The position numbers were made by a program, and so were the translations under genes. A stretch of 64,000 bases of DNA from Chryseobacterium takakiae (GTDB lineage: Bacteria > Bacteroidota > Bacteroidia > Flavobacteriales > Weeksellaceae), in the NCBI RefSeq assembly GCF_900129385.1, contig NZ_FQVO01000003.1, positions 293,672 to 357,671 on the forward strand, read 5' to 3'. Positions 1 through 8,615 of this stretch are shown here, piece after piece. The notes below the pieces were generated by a model, which saw only the letters and a program-made list of their open reading frames with translations, ran no database searches and was not told the DNA's origin. The stretch's first letter is position 1. Every line of letters starts with the position of its first letter.

Positions 1-900
1 GACTGGCTTAAAAAAGAAAAGTTTACATCTGAAGAATTATTTTGGCTGCTAGATTATTCGTGCCGCGACGATTACGGTTTGGGAATTGATTACATTTCAG
101 CTTGGGCGGGAATTCATTATTTCGCAGGAAGGAAAAACAATTGGAGCAAAAAATACAAAGATCAGGTTTTTACCTGGCCGGAAGGAAATGCAAGATTGGC
201 AAAGCATCTTTCAAAATATACGATAGATAAATCTTCAAAAAATAATCTGGTTTTTGATGTTAAAATTAACGATACTGATGTTGAAGTGCTAAGTTTTGAC
301 AATACTCAGAAAAAGACAAAAAAAATCATTGCTGGAAAAGTTCTGTTCGCGACACCCCAATTTGTGAATGAAAGGATTTTCAACAATAGCAGGGCTGAAA
401 ATTTCAATTATGTTCCGTGGCTTTTAACAACGATTACTTTACAAAATGATTTCGGAGGAGATGATGAACTTGCCTGGGATAATGTCATCTACGGTTCTGA
501 CGGTTTGGGTTATATTTATGATCAGCACCAGAATGTAGACCAGATTATGGGCGAAAAAGTGATCACCTATTACAGAAGTTTTTCCACCAGCAATTGTAAA
601 AAAGCCAGAAAGAAATTATATGCTCTGAAAGAGGATCAGTTGAAAAAACTCGTTTTGGAAGATTTAAAAAAAGCTCATCCTTTGATTGAAGATTTTATTG
701 TAGAAATACAGTTTCATAAGATCGGACATGCGATGATTGCGCCGGTTCCCGGGCAGATTTTCAAAAACTCCGAGAAAGCAAAACAGCCGATCGACGGAAA
801 AGTTTTTTTTGCCCATTCGGATCTTTCGGGAATTTCTATTTTCGAGGAAGCATTTTATCAGGGATGGAGAACCGCAAAACAGATGCAGCAATTTGATTAG
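1..900 (+). CDS. FAD-dependent amine-oxidase-like oxidoreductase (C-terminal part, 5' end outside window)
   Basis: The reading frame is open from the first base, so the start lies upstream and only the last 299 residues are visible. The frame runs through DWLKKEK and CRDDYGLG before the first internal TTG codon. The final segment, FAHSDLSGISIFEEAFYQG, resembles the C-terminal FAD-binding end of flavin-containing amine oxidases, where a Gly- and Ser-rich stretch followed by a helix closes over the cofactor. The central part would be the substrate domain. The N-terminal dinucleotide-binding motif that would prove FAD binding is not in the window. The substrate is unknown. A membrane protein follows 45 bases downstream, possibly co-transcribed. 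Confidence 0.8.
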   Translation, partial: DWLKKEKFTSEELFWLLDYSCRDDYGLGIDYISAWAGIHYFAGRKNNWSKKYKDQVFTWPEGNARLAKHLSKYTIDKSSKNNLVFDVKINDTDVEVLSFDNTQKKTKKIIAGKVLFATPQFVNERIFNNSRAENFNYVPWLLTTITLQNDFGGDDELAWDNVIYGSDGLGYIYDQHQNVDQIMGEKVITYYRSFSTSNCKKARKKLYALKEDQLKKLVLEDLKKAHPLIEDFIVEIQFHKIGHAMIAPVPGQIFKNSEKAKQPIDGKVFFAHSDLSGISIFEEAFYQGWRTAKQMQQFD

Positions 901-945
901 ACTGAATAAAAATTCAAACCTATAAGGTTTCCCAAAAAAATAAAA

Positions 946-1971
946 ATGAAACAACCCTGGATCCATAACGCAAAAACAGACGGCTGGTTGATCTTATCAC
1001 CGCCTTTCATCATTTTGCTGATTATTTTCCTGTTTCAAAAGCAGATTCAGGGCCTGGAAAATCAGTATTCTTTTTACACATGGTTGTTTCTGATTGTTTT
1101 TGTAGACGTTGCTCATGTGTATTCAACGTTATTTAAAACATATTTTGTAAAGGAAGAGGTTAGAAAAAGAAAGCTGTTGTATTACGGAATTCCTGCTGTA
1201 AGCTGGGTTTTTGGATTAATTTTATATCAGTTCGGAAGTTTGACTTTCTGGTCGGTTCTTGCCCTGATTGCTGTCTTTCATTTTATCAGGCAGCAATATG
1301 GTTTCATGAGAATTTATGCCCGGTTTGAACCAGACAACTGGAATAAAAAGATAGACGGAATTGCTGTATATTCAGCTACGGTTTTTCCAATGCTGTACTG
1401 GTTTAAGACACCGAGAGCTTTCACATGGTTTGTAGAAAACGAATTCAATTGGTTTCAGAACGTTCCGGATTATATTCCTTTAATCACTTTTCTGTATTCC
1501 GTTATTTTAATCATCTGGATATTGAAAACGATAGATGAAATTTTGAAAACTAAAAAATGTAATGTTCCCAAGGTTGCCTTAATCTCCGGAACCTATCTTT
1601 CCTGGTATTTCGGAATTGTATACTTTAACAATGATTTGGTATTCACATTCCTGAATGTCATTTCCCACGGTATACCTTACGTTGCTTTAATCTATATCAG
1701 AGAAATAAAACAAAAGGACGATCAAAATCTCGCCAATCTTTCTCTTTTTAAATCAACTTTCGGGATCTTTCTTTTTATTGCAATAATTCTTGCTTTTGCA
1801 TTTTTCGAAGAATTTTTATGGGAAATTTTAATCTGGAATGAACATTTTTCTTTAAATCTGAATATTTCACTTACCTGGTTTCAGTTTTTAGTCCCTTTAT
1901 TGGTCGTTCCTCAGCTTACCCATTATTTATTGGACGGTTTTATTTGGAGAAAACCGAAAAAACTTACTTAA
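946..1971 (+). CDS. polytopic inner-membrane protein of unknown function
   Basis: The 341-residue product has about ten hydrophobic segments separated by short charged loops, so it is an integral membrane protein. Several histidines sit in or next to predicted membrane helices (DVAHVY near residue 57, HFIRQQYG near 115, SHGIPY near 246, LTHYLLDG near 325). This recalls membrane enzymes or haem or metal proteins, but I do not recognise a named family. It follows the FAD oxidoreductase by 45 bases and the two may form one transcript. The promoter of the next gene lies inside its 3' end. Confidence 0.8.
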   Translation: MKQPWIHNAKTDGWLILSPPFIILLIIFLFQKQIQGLENQYSFYTWLFLIVFVDVAHVYSTLFKTYFVKEEVRKRKLLYYGIPAVSWVFGLILYQFGSLTFWSVLALIAVFHFIRQQYGFMRIYARFEPDNWNKKIDGIAVYSATVFPMLYWFKTPRAFTWFVENEFNWFQNVPDYIPLITFLYSVILIIWILKTIDEILKTKKCNVPKVALISGTYLSWYFGIVYFNNDLVFTFLNVISHGIPYVALIYIREIKQKDDQNLANLSLFKSTFGIFLFIAIILAFAFFEEFLWEILIWNEHFSLNLNISLTWFQFLVPLLVVPQLTHYLLDGFIWRKPKKLT

Positions 1972-1976
1972 TTTTG
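1944..1976 (+). promoter_or_regulatory. Bacteroidota-type promoter for the GH43 gene
   Basis: TTG at 1944-1946 and TAATTTTG at 1969-1976 are separated by 22 bases and match the -33/-7 pattern TTG-N(17-23)-TAnnTTTG. The promoter overlaps the end of the preceding membrane-protein gene. It implies transcription starting near 1983 and supports the ATG at 1995 over any upstream start. Confidence 0.6.
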
Positions 1977-1994
1977 TCTTCAAAGTTAAAAAGT

Positions 1995-3758
1995 ATGAAA
2001 ATGCAGAAGTATCTCTTGTCATTAATGCTTTTGTTGGGAATATTTAATTTGAAGGCCCAGCAAAAAACATTTTGCAACCCGATCAATATCGATTACGGTT
2101 ATACTCCGTTTGAAGTTTTTTCAAAGCAGGGAAAACACCGTGCTACCGCAGATCCGGTAATTGTTAATTTTAAAAACAAGCTCTTTCTTTTTTCTACCAA
2201 TCAGGAAGGATATTGGTACAGCGATGATATGCTCGACTGGAAGTTTGTTCACCGGAAATTTCTGAGAGACAATAAATATACCCACGATCTGAACGCTCCT
2301 GCAGTTTGGGCAATGAAAGATACGTTATACGTTTTCGGATCTACCTGGGAGCAGGATTTCCCAATCTGGAAAAGCACCAATCCAACCAAAGACGACTGGA
2401 AAATTGCCGTTGATACTTTAAAAGTCGGAGCATGGGATCCTGCCTTTCATTACGATGAAGACAAAAACAAGCTGTATCTGTACTGGGGATCAAGCAACGA
2501 ATGGCCTTTGCTGGGAACAGAAGTGAAAGTGAACACGCTTCAGTCGGAAGGTTTTGTGAAACCAATTGTAAGACTGAAGCCTGAAGATCACGGCTGGGAA
2601 AGATTCGGGGAGTATAATGATAATGTTTTCCTGCAGCCTTTTGTGGAAGGCGCATGGATGACGAAGCATAATGGGAAATACTATATGCAGTATGGTGCTC
2701 CGGCAACAGAATTCAGCGGGTATTCAGACGGTGTGTATGTAAGTAAAAGCCCTTTGGAAGGTTTCGAATACCAACAGCACAATCCGTTTTCTTACAAACC
2801 GGGAGGTTTTGCAAGAGGAGCCGGACACGGCGCCACATTTGAAGATAATTATAAAAACTGGTGGCATATTTCAACCATTTTCATTTCCACCAAAAATAAT
2901 TTTGAAAGACGTCTGGGAATCTGGCCTGCCGGATTTGATAAAGATGATGTAATGTACTGCAATACGGCTTACGGAGATTATCCGACCTATCTTCCACAGT
3001 ATGCACAGGGAAAAGATTTCTCCAAAGGACTTTTTGCAGGATGGATGCTGCTGAATTACAATAAGCCGGTTCAGGTTTCTTCAACGTTAGGCGGTTATCA
3101 CTCCAATTATGCGGTGGATGAGGATATCAAAACCTATTGGAGTGCCAAAACAGGAAATTCGGGAGAGTGGTTTCAAACGGATTTAGGAGAGGTTTCTACT
3201 ATCAATGCGATTCAGATCAACTACGCCGATCAGGATGTTGAATTTATGGGTAAAACGCTGGGCAAAATGCATCAGTATAAAATTTACGGATCCAATGACG
3301 GCAAAAAATGGAATGTGATTGTAGATAAAAGCAAAAATACCAAAGATGTTCCGCACGATTATATTGAACTGGAAAAGCCTGCCAAAGCGAGATTTCTAAA
3401 GATGGAAAATTTAAAAATGCCGACAGGAAAGTTTGCATTAAGTGGATTCAGGGTATTTGGAAAAGGTGCGGGAGCAGTTCCCGGAAAAGTTCAGAATTTC
3501 GTGCCTTTACGTTCTGATCCTAAAAAATACGGTGAAAGAAGAAGCATCTGGATGAAGTGGCAACAGAATTCTGATGCAGATGGATACGTCATTTATTGGG
3601 GGAAATCTCCTGAGAAATTATACGGAAGCATTATGGTTTATGGGAAAAATGAATATTTCTTCACCGGAGCCGACAGAACCGATGCCTATTATTTCCAGAT
3701 CGAAGCTTTCAATGCAAACGGAGTTTCGGAAAAGTCGGAAATTTTTAAGTCTGAATAA
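1995..3758 (+). CDS. secreted family 43 glycosyl hydrolase with discoidin (F5/8 type C) and fibronectin III-like domains
   Basis: The start at 1995 gives a clean signal peptide (MKMQKYLLSLMLLLG ending in LKAQ); an in-frame TTG at 1944 is unlikely because it overlaps the promoter. The mature protein begins with a five-bladed propeller typical of GH43. ATADPVI near residue 50 carries the catalytic-base Asp, WDPAF near 150 the pKa-modulating Asp, and EGAWM near 215 the likely Glu acid. A discoidin or CBM32-like region follows from about residue 355 (WSAKTG, WFQTDLG), and a fibronectin type III-like end from about 500 (GYVIYWG). It probably trims arabinose- or xylose-containing plant polysaccharide or a related glycan outside the cell. 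No SusC/SusD pair is adjacent, so this is not an obvious polysaccharide-utilisation locus. Confidence 0.9.
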   Translation: MKMQKYLLSLMLLLGIFNLKAQQKTFCNPINIDYGYTPFEVFSKQGKHRATADPVIVNFKNKLFLFSTNQEGYWYSDDMLDWKFVHRKFLRDNKYTHDLNAPAVWAMKDTLYVFGSTWEQDFPIWKSTNPTKDDWKIAVDTLKVGAWDPAFHYDEDKNKLYLYWGSSNEWPLLGTEVKVNTLQSEGFVKPIVRLKPEDHGWERFGEYNDNVFLQPFVEGAWMTKHNGKYYMQYGAPATEFSGYSDGVYVSKSPLEGFEYQQHNPFSYKPGGFARGAGHGATFEDNYKNWWHISTIFISTKNNFERRLGIWPAGFDKDDVMYCNTAYGDYPTYLPQYAQGKDFSKGLFAGWMLLNYNKPVQVSSTLGGYHSNYAVDEDIKTYWSAKTGNSGEWFQTDLGEVSTINAIQINYADQDVEFMGKTLGKMHQYKIYGSNDGKKWNVIVDKSKNTKDVPHDYIELEKPAKARFLKMENLKMPTGKFALSGFRVFGKGAGAVPGKVQNFVPLRSDPKKYGERRSIWMKWQQNSDADGYVIYWGKSPEKLYGSIMVYGKNEYFFTGADRTDAYYFQIEAFNANGVSEKSEIFKSE

Positions 3759-3990
3759 AAGCCTGTCTAAATATTGCTAAATAAATTTTTATAGCCTATT
3801 TTAATTTCCTAAATTAAAATAAACTTTGTTTATTATTAAATTTAACATTAAGGATTTCAGTTAGTTAAACTTGTTGTAAGTAAGGAATCAATAAATTGAT
3901 TTTTATTAAGTTTTTTAAGCTAAAAAGGCTTAATTCCTTAATGGTAAAAATAAATTATACATTTAAACAAACTCTAAAAATGTTAATAAG

Positions 3991-4020
3991 CGCTCTGAAA
4001 TTTCAGGGCGTTTTATTTTT
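3991..4020 (+). terminator. intrinsic terminator between convergent genes
   Basis: A 10-bp stem with essentially no loop (CGCTCTGAAA / TTTCAGGGCG, one G-T wobble) is followed by a T-rich tract on the plus strand. It lies about 230 bases after the GH43 stop and overlaps the last codons of the convergent esterase gene. The rest of the 3759-3990 gap is AT-rich with no gene seen. Confidence 0.6.
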
Positions 4021-4863
4021 ATCAATATTCTTTAAAAATATATGTATTTTTTGAATAAGAAAATCGGAATTGGGTTCATTGATCCAGTTAACATGGTTTC
4101 CATTGAATTCATACGATTCATGATAGACTTTATTTTGTTCTAATGCGGAATCTAAAATTTTCATTTGTGACAACGGAACGACATCATCATAAGTTCCATA
4201 GAAAGAAAGAGTGGGAGGAGAGGTTTTACTTACCCAGTGTACCGGGCTTCCAAAATCCATTAACGAGATGTTTTTTGGAACGATTGCAGGATCAATCAGA
4301 TGTTTTTCCAGGAATGAATAATCATCGTATTTTTTAAATCCGGAATCGTTAAGATCTGCCGGACCGACAATGTTAATTACTGCTTTTACATTTTTATCCC
4401 GGTCAAACTGATAGGCATACAACATGGAAAGATTTGCTCCTGCGCTGTTTCCAAGAAGAATATATCGGGGTTTGAACGATAAGGTCTGATCGAGATATTT
4501 CGTTATATAGCGGATGTCATCCGTCTGGTTAGGAAGTGCAAAATGTCTTGTGGAAGCCAGTCGGTAATCTGCATTAACAAAGATATTTCCCGGAAATTTT
4601 TCCATCAGCTTGTGGGTGAAGGCGGTGAGCTCAGACTTGCTGCCGCCGCGCCATCCGCCTCCGTGAATAATGATGAAAATATCTTTTTTTCTCTTCCGCT
4701 TTTCGGGAAAATAGATATCCATCTTTTGCTGAGAATCTTTTCCGTAAGGAATGTTTTTCTCGATCGTAAATGAAATGTTATTACCGAAATCCACGGTTTT
4801 TTGTTGACATCCGGTGCAAAGGATCATGAATACAATACCGAAAACAGACAAAATGTTTTTCAT
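4003..4863 (-). CDS. lipoprotein alpha/beta hydrolase (esterase/lipase, HSL/BD-FAE type)
   Basis: The 286-residue protein starts with a lipoprotein signal whose lipobox LCTGC puts the lipidated Cys at residue 19. Its catalytic features are those of the hormone-sensitive-lipase/feruloyl-esterase-like branch: oxyanion motif HGGGW at 67-71, nucleophile elbow GNSAG with Ser140, a C-terminal acid in YDD, and the catalytic His in GNHVNW. It should hydrolyse a short acyl or aryl ester at the cell surface or in the periplasm. It is a single gene with its own 3' end; neighbours give no substrate hint beyond the convergent GH43 enzyme. Confidence 0.88.
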   Translation of the reverse strand: MKNILSVFGIVFMILCTGCQQKTVDFGNNISFTIEKNIPYGKDSQQKMDIYFPEKRKRKKDIFIIIHGGGWRGGSKSELTAFTHKLMEKFPGNIFVNADYRLASTRHFALPNQTDDIRYITKYLDQTLSFKPRYILLGNSAGANLSMLYAYQFDRDKNVKAVINIVGPADLNDSGFKKYDDYSFLEKHLIDPAIVPKNISLMDFGSPVHWVSKTSPPTLSFYGTYDDVVPLSQMKILDSALEQNKVYHESYEFNGNHVNWINEPNSDFLIQKIHIFLKNIDKNKTP

Positions 4864-4936
4864 ATAATAATCTTTCCTGATTATAATTATGCTGAATCAA
4901 AAATTATGCTTCATTTGTACGTTGTGTTTCAGCAAT

Positions 4937-4964
4937 AAAAAACCCACCGCAAAAACGGTGAGTT
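4937..4964 (-). terminator. intrinsic terminator of the outer-membrane receptor gene
   Basis: On the minus strand AACTCACCG and CGGTGGGTT form a nine-pair stem (one wobble) with a six-base loop, followed by TTTTATTG. It lies about 40 bases after the receptor stop codon. Confidence 0.75.
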
Positions 4965-5002
4965 ACCACAAAAAATAATATATATGAAGAAATGATTGTT
5001 TG

Positions 5003-7279
5003 TTATCGGGTTCTGTTTTTAATAGCATCAGAAGCACTTTCGATATCTCTTACTTTTTTCACTTTCTGATTTCCGAAATTATAGGTAATGCTTACGGTAA
5101 GATTTCTTCTGTATTGATCATTCCTGATGTAATTGTAATTTCCGCTGGACTGAAAATCTTCTATTTCCACCAAGTTAGTTCTCAACACATCATTCACGTT
5201 TATGGCAAAAGTCCAGTCGTTCCAGTTTTTCTTGATGCTAAGGTCAAGGCTCATGAGGTCCTTCAGAATTCCGAGTTCGATTTGCTGTTGATCTACATAA
5301 AAGAAATTGACTCCCAGGAACCACGTTTTCTTCTTGTCAAGACGCAGGGTATTGTTGCTGGTGATGACTAGGCTGGTCGATTTTCTGTTGTTGATATAGG
5401 TGTCAAAAACTTGTCCTGTTGTAGGATCCGTGTTCAATGTTCCGTTGTTGATATTGTGCTGAACTCCCGCATTGAAATTCAAGGTCAGATATTGCTTGAA
5501 AAGCGACTTCTGAACACCCAGCATCGCAGACATTTCCTGCTTGTCACCAAAATTAGTTCTGATGTAAGCCAACTGCACCCTTTTCTGATTGGTTTCAGGA
5601 TCAATATAACTTCTCTGTAAAGGCACCTGCGTAATCTGATCTTTTTCATAGGTATGATTCAGGATCAGGAAATATGAATTTTTATACATGTACGTTAATT
5701 CCTGGTTGTAAGTAGAAGATGCTTTTACAAAAGGATTGTTCTGGGTATAGTTATCCTGTGTAATGATGTTTTTCACAGGATTAAGCTCCCAGAAACTTGG
5801 TCTTCTCATCCTGCTTGAAAAAGAATATGAGATATTGTTCTTATCATTAATTGCGTAGTTAAAGCTTAAATACGGTAAAAAGTTGTTGTAATTTCTTTTT
5901 ATTCTTTGATATTCTGGCTGTTTTGCATTATCAGATGTTCCCAGGCTATTGGTAATTTCATATCTTGCGCCGATTTTTCCCGAAAATTTATCTGAGAATT
6001 TTTTCTCTAAAGTAAGGTATGCTCCATAAATGTTTTCGTCATAAATAAAGTGGTTGGGATCTGTTGTTAAGTCGATCATTTGTAACTGTCCCGCATTGTT
6101 GTAGATGTAATCGTAAGTGTAATTTTTGGTATCGTTGTCTGTTTTGGTTTTATTAAAATTTCCTCCGGCAGAAAATGTAAAATCATTTTTAAATTTCTGA
6201 ATATAATCTACCGTTCCAGAAAAATTATTGATGATCTGCGGGATATCCTGGATAATTTTCTTTCCTGTTCTTGAAAATCCGGAATTACTTCCTGCAATAT
6301 CCGAAATCATCGTATTGTTGTCAGAATACTGAAATCTTTTATAATTGAGATAAGCTGCATTGACATTGAATTTACTTCCGAGAGAATCAAGTTTCAGCTC
6401 ATAGTTCAGATTTACTGAATTGTTATAATTTCTGGCGTTTTCTTTATTCTTAGTCCTCGTATAATCTGTTGAAAGCAAATTATCATTGTTATCATATCTT
6501 GTAATGGTATTCAACAAATCGATGGTAGAATTATAGCTTCTGTTTGCCCATGAATTCCAGGATAATGCAAGATTGCTTTTTTCAGTCAGCTGATAATCAA
6601 TATTCAGATAGCCACCAAGATTTTTGTTGGGATCATCAATATCACCTACGGATTCATTCTGAACATTTCCCGATCTGTTCCTCAAGATGTAGGTTTGCGG
6701 ATTGATGTTTTCTCCACCGCTTAAGTTGGCATTAATTCCCAGTTTGTCTTTTCTGTAATTTACAGAGAAGCTCGCGTTGCTGGCGTTATATTTATTCTGA
6801 GAGTTGGACATTCTCATATTTCCGCTTGTACCGTCACTCATTTTTTTCTTCAGAACAATGTTGATAATCCCGTCGGAAGATTCTACCTGATATTCACTAC
6901 CCGGAACTGTAATCACTTCAATTTTCTGAATATTTTCTGCAGGAGTATTTTTTAAAAATTGGGTTAAAGATTCCGCATCCATATTGGTTTTTCTGCCATT
7001 GATGAAGATGAGCGCGTTGTTTTTTCCTGCAATTTTTAAAGTCTTGTCATCGGTGGTAGACAAAAGAGGAGTTTGTTTCAGAAGATCAAAAGTAGTATTT
7101 CCTTTTGCTACCGGTGAAGCAGCAACGTCATACACAAAACGGTCACTTTGTTTTTTAAAAACCTGTTTGGTCATGGTAACGCCTTCTATATTATTAGTTT
7201 TTACAGTGTCTTGTTTTTTCTCCTGTGCGAAGGCCATTCCGCTGAAAAATATAGCTGCAATTAAAATTGTCGTTTTCAT
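5003..7279 (-). CDS. TonB-dependent receptor / outer-membrane beta-barrel protein (OMP_b-brl_3 family)
   Basis: The 758-residue protein has a Sec signal peptide (ending AFAQ near residue 19) and then a plug domain without the carboxypeptidase-like domain common in SusC proteins. ALIFINGRKTNM near residue 90 and IQKIEVITVPGSEYQ near 115 are typical plug segments. The remainder is the long beta-barrel of the OMP_b-brl_3 group, with alternating aromatic strands, ending in a strand-like VSITYNFG plus a short basic tail. These proteins are predicted to import or bind small ligands or peptides, but the ligand is usually unknown. It stands alone with its own terminator, and its promoter is overlaid by a strong palindrome, so it is probably repressed or induced by a dedicated regulator not in this window. 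Confidence 0.9.
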   Translation of the reverse strand: MKTTILIAAIFFSGMAFAQEKKQDTVKTNNIEGVTMTKQVFKKQSDRFVYDVAASPVAKGNTTFDLLKQTPLLSTTDDKTLKIAGKNNALIFINGRKTNMDAESLTQFLKNTPAENIQKIEVITVPGSEYQVESSDGIINIVLKKKMSDGTSGNMRMSNSQNKYNASNASFSVNYRKDKLGINANLSGGENINPQTYILRNRSGNVQNESVGDIDDPNKNLGGYLNIDYQLTEKSNLALSWNSWANRSYNSTIDLLNTITRYDNNDNLLSTDYTRTKNKENARNYNNSVNLNYELKLDSLGSKFNVNAAYLNYKRFQYSDNNTMISDIAGSNSGFSRTGKKIIQDIPQIINNFSGTVDYIQKFKNDFTFSAGGNFNKTKTDNDTKNYTYDYIYNNAGQLQMIDLTTDPNHFIYDENIYGAYLTLEKKFSDKFSGKIGARYEITNSLGTSDNAKQPEYQRIKRNYNNFLPYLSFNYAINDKNNISYSFSSRMRRPSFWELNPVKNIITQDNYTQNNPFVKASSTYNQELTYMYKNSYFLILNHTYEKDQITQVPLQRSYIDPETNQKRVQLAYIRTNFGDKQEMSAMLGVQKSLFKQYLTLNFNAGVQHNINNGTLNTDPTTGQVFDTYINNRKSTSLVITSNNTLRLDKKKTWFLGVNFFYVDQQQIELGILKDLMSLDLSIKKNWNDWTFAINVNDVLRTNLVEIEDFQSSGNYNYIRNDQYRRNLTVSITYNFGNQKVKKVRDIESASDAIKNRTR

Positions 7280-7331
7280 GTTTTAAATTTTAGAGAGTTT
7301 AATAGCTTGTATTTGTTATTATTTAACAATA

Positions 7332-7363
7332 CAAAGATATATAATAAATCTAGTATCTTGCAA
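7332..7363 (-). promoter_or_regulatory. Bacteroidota-type promoter for the outer-membrane receptor
   Basis: On the minus strand TTG (plus-strand CAA at 7361-7363) and a perfect TATCTTTG (7332-7339) are 21 bases apart. This fits the TTG-N(17-23)-TAnnTTTG rule and lies about 50 bases before the receptor start. Confidence 0.7.
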
Positions 7364-7374
7364 TACAAAGTACT
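7352..7374. promoter_or_regulatory. operator-like imperfect palindrome over the -33 element
   Basis: The 23-bp segment has the symmetric form AGTAnnTTGnAnTnCAAnnTACT, with 17 of 23 positions symmetric. Its centre at 7363 coincides with the -33 TTG. A ten-base piece, CAATACAAAG, recurs 33 bp away at 7328-7337, about three helical turns and over the -7 box. The form suggests a dimeric repressor site. PadR-type regulators are often linked to such receptors, but none is encoded here, so the regulator is inference. Confidence 0.45.
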
Positions 7375-7573
7375 TAAAATGTTTTTAAAATTATTTTAAC
7401 TAATTGATTTACAGTTTAAAAAAATTAGCTAATATTTAAAATTTTATTGACTTTGTTATTTGTAAGACAATTTAGAGACAAAGAATATTACATCTCAATT
7501 TAAAAAAGGTAAATAAAATTGGAAGGTTTTTGAATAAAAAACGGATTAAAAAAGCCCAAATATTAGTATACTC
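7375..7573. other. AT-rich spacer, no gene seen
   Basis: This part of the 331-base gap between the DUF3817 gene and the receptor is very AT-rich. No open frame, hairpin or promoter beyond those listed separately could be supported. Confidence 0.5.
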
Positions 7574-7600
7574 AAAAAAAAAGAATCTAAAAAAGATTCT
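7574..7600 (-). terminator. intrinsic terminator of the DUF3817 gene
   Basis: On the minus strand AGAATC and GATTCT form the stem around a T-rich loop, followed by a run of eight Ts. It lies 10 bases past the DUF3817 stop. Confidence 0.7.
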
Positions 7601-7610
7601 CTAAAATGAT

Positions 7611-7949
7611 TTATTCTCTGTCGAAGCGTGCAAGCTTTTTATCGATCCAGATGGTGGCGAAAGGAAAGAAAGCCGCAATCAGCGAAAAAACACTGTCTTC
7701 ATCATCCCACTCAAATATTTTTCTGATGGCCGGCAAAAATAAAAGATAAAGTGTAAAAAATAAACCATGAATACTCCCGATTGTACTGATGTAAACAATG
7801 GGAAGAATATCTTCAGGATTTGTCCGAATCCAGATCATCGCGGAAAAAAGAAAAAACCAGGAAGCCGCTTCTGCAAGGCAGATATTCCTAAACCATTTGA
7901 TAACTTTTTCCTGTGGATATTTTAAGAATAATTTTTCTAAGAAATTCAT
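7611..7949 (-). CDS. DUF3817 small integral membrane protein
   Basis: The 112-residue protein has three hydrophobic segments: LAEAASWFFLFSAM near residue 28, a segment around IVYISTIGSIHGLFFTLYLL, and a C-terminal one in FSLIAAFFPFATIW. The Glu/Ala-rich first helix and the IGSIHG motif in the second match the DUF3817 family of small inner-membrane proteins of unknown function. It follows nadD by 77 bases in the same direction and could be the last gene of a recJ-nadD-DUF3817 transcript, with the terminator directly after it. Confidence 0.85.
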   Translation of the reverse strand: MNFLEKLFLKYPQEKVIKWFRNICLAEAASWFFLFSAMIWIRTNPEDILPIVYISTIGSIHGLFFTLYLLFLPAIRKIFEWDDEDSVFSLIAAFFPFATIWIDKKLARFDRE

Positions 7950-8026
7950 AATTGTTTATTTATTGGAATTCAGGACTAAAATCAGAAACGTCTACCCTCA
8001 TCTTTCAGTCTTAAACAAACACAAAA

Positions 8027-8611
8027 TTACTTATAAAAACTGCTCCCATCCAAATATTCAAACACTTCAGGAGGAAGCATGGGTCTTACATTTTTTCCGG
8101 CTTTGATCATATTCCGGATTTCGGTTGCAGAAAGTTCAATAACAGGGGCTTCAATAAAGGAAATGTTCTCATGCTGCATATATTCAGACTCTTTTTTTTC
8201 ACCCTCAAATACCCTTGGATAAACAAGGATATGGTGATTTTTAACAAGCGTATCCGAATTTTTCCATTTATGAAGATTTTGCAGATTGTCTTCGCCCATA
8301 ATCAAGCTGAAAGAATAATCCGGATATTTTTCGTGAAGGTAAGTGAGTGTATCAATGGTATAACTCGGCTGAGGTAAAGAAAATTCCACATTGGAAGCGC
8401 GCATTTTCGGATAATTTTTTACCGCAAGCTGCACCATATCCAGGCGGTTGTGATCTTTCAGCAACGATTTTTTTTCTTTGAAAGGATTTTGCGGGCTCAC
8501 CACAAACCACAATTCATCCATATCTGTATGTTCCAGAATATAATTCGCAAGTATCAGATGTCCGATGTGGATAGGATTGAATGAACCAAAAAAGAGACCG
8601 ATTTTTTTCAT
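8027..8611 (-). CDS. nadD: nicotinate-nucleotide adenylyltransferase NadD
   Basis: The product (194 residues) is a small Rossmann-fold nucleotidyltransferase. It makes nicotinic acid adenine dinucleotide from nicotinate mononucleotide and ATP in NAD biosynthesis. The ATP-binding motif GSFNPIHIGH is at residues 9-18 and the second conserved motif SATEIR lies near the C-terminus. The length is usual for NadD. It starts four bases after the recJ stop codon, so the two are almost certainly co-transcribed. Confidence 0.96.
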   Translation of the reverse strand: MKKIGLFFGSFNPIHIGHLILANYILEHTDMDELWFVVSPQNPFKEKKSLLKDHNRLDMVQLAVKNYPKMRASNVEFSLPQPSYTIDTLTYLHEKYPDYSFSLIMGEDNLQNLHKWKNSDTLVKNHHILVYPRVFEGEKKESEYMQHENISFIEAPVIELSATEIRNMIKAGKNVRPMLPPEVFEYLDGSSFYK

Positions 8612-8615
8612 TTTC

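Noticed and set aside
1944..1994. TTG start for the GH43 gene
   Set aside because: It overlaps the promoter elements and would put 17 residues before a good signal peptide that starts at ATG 1995.
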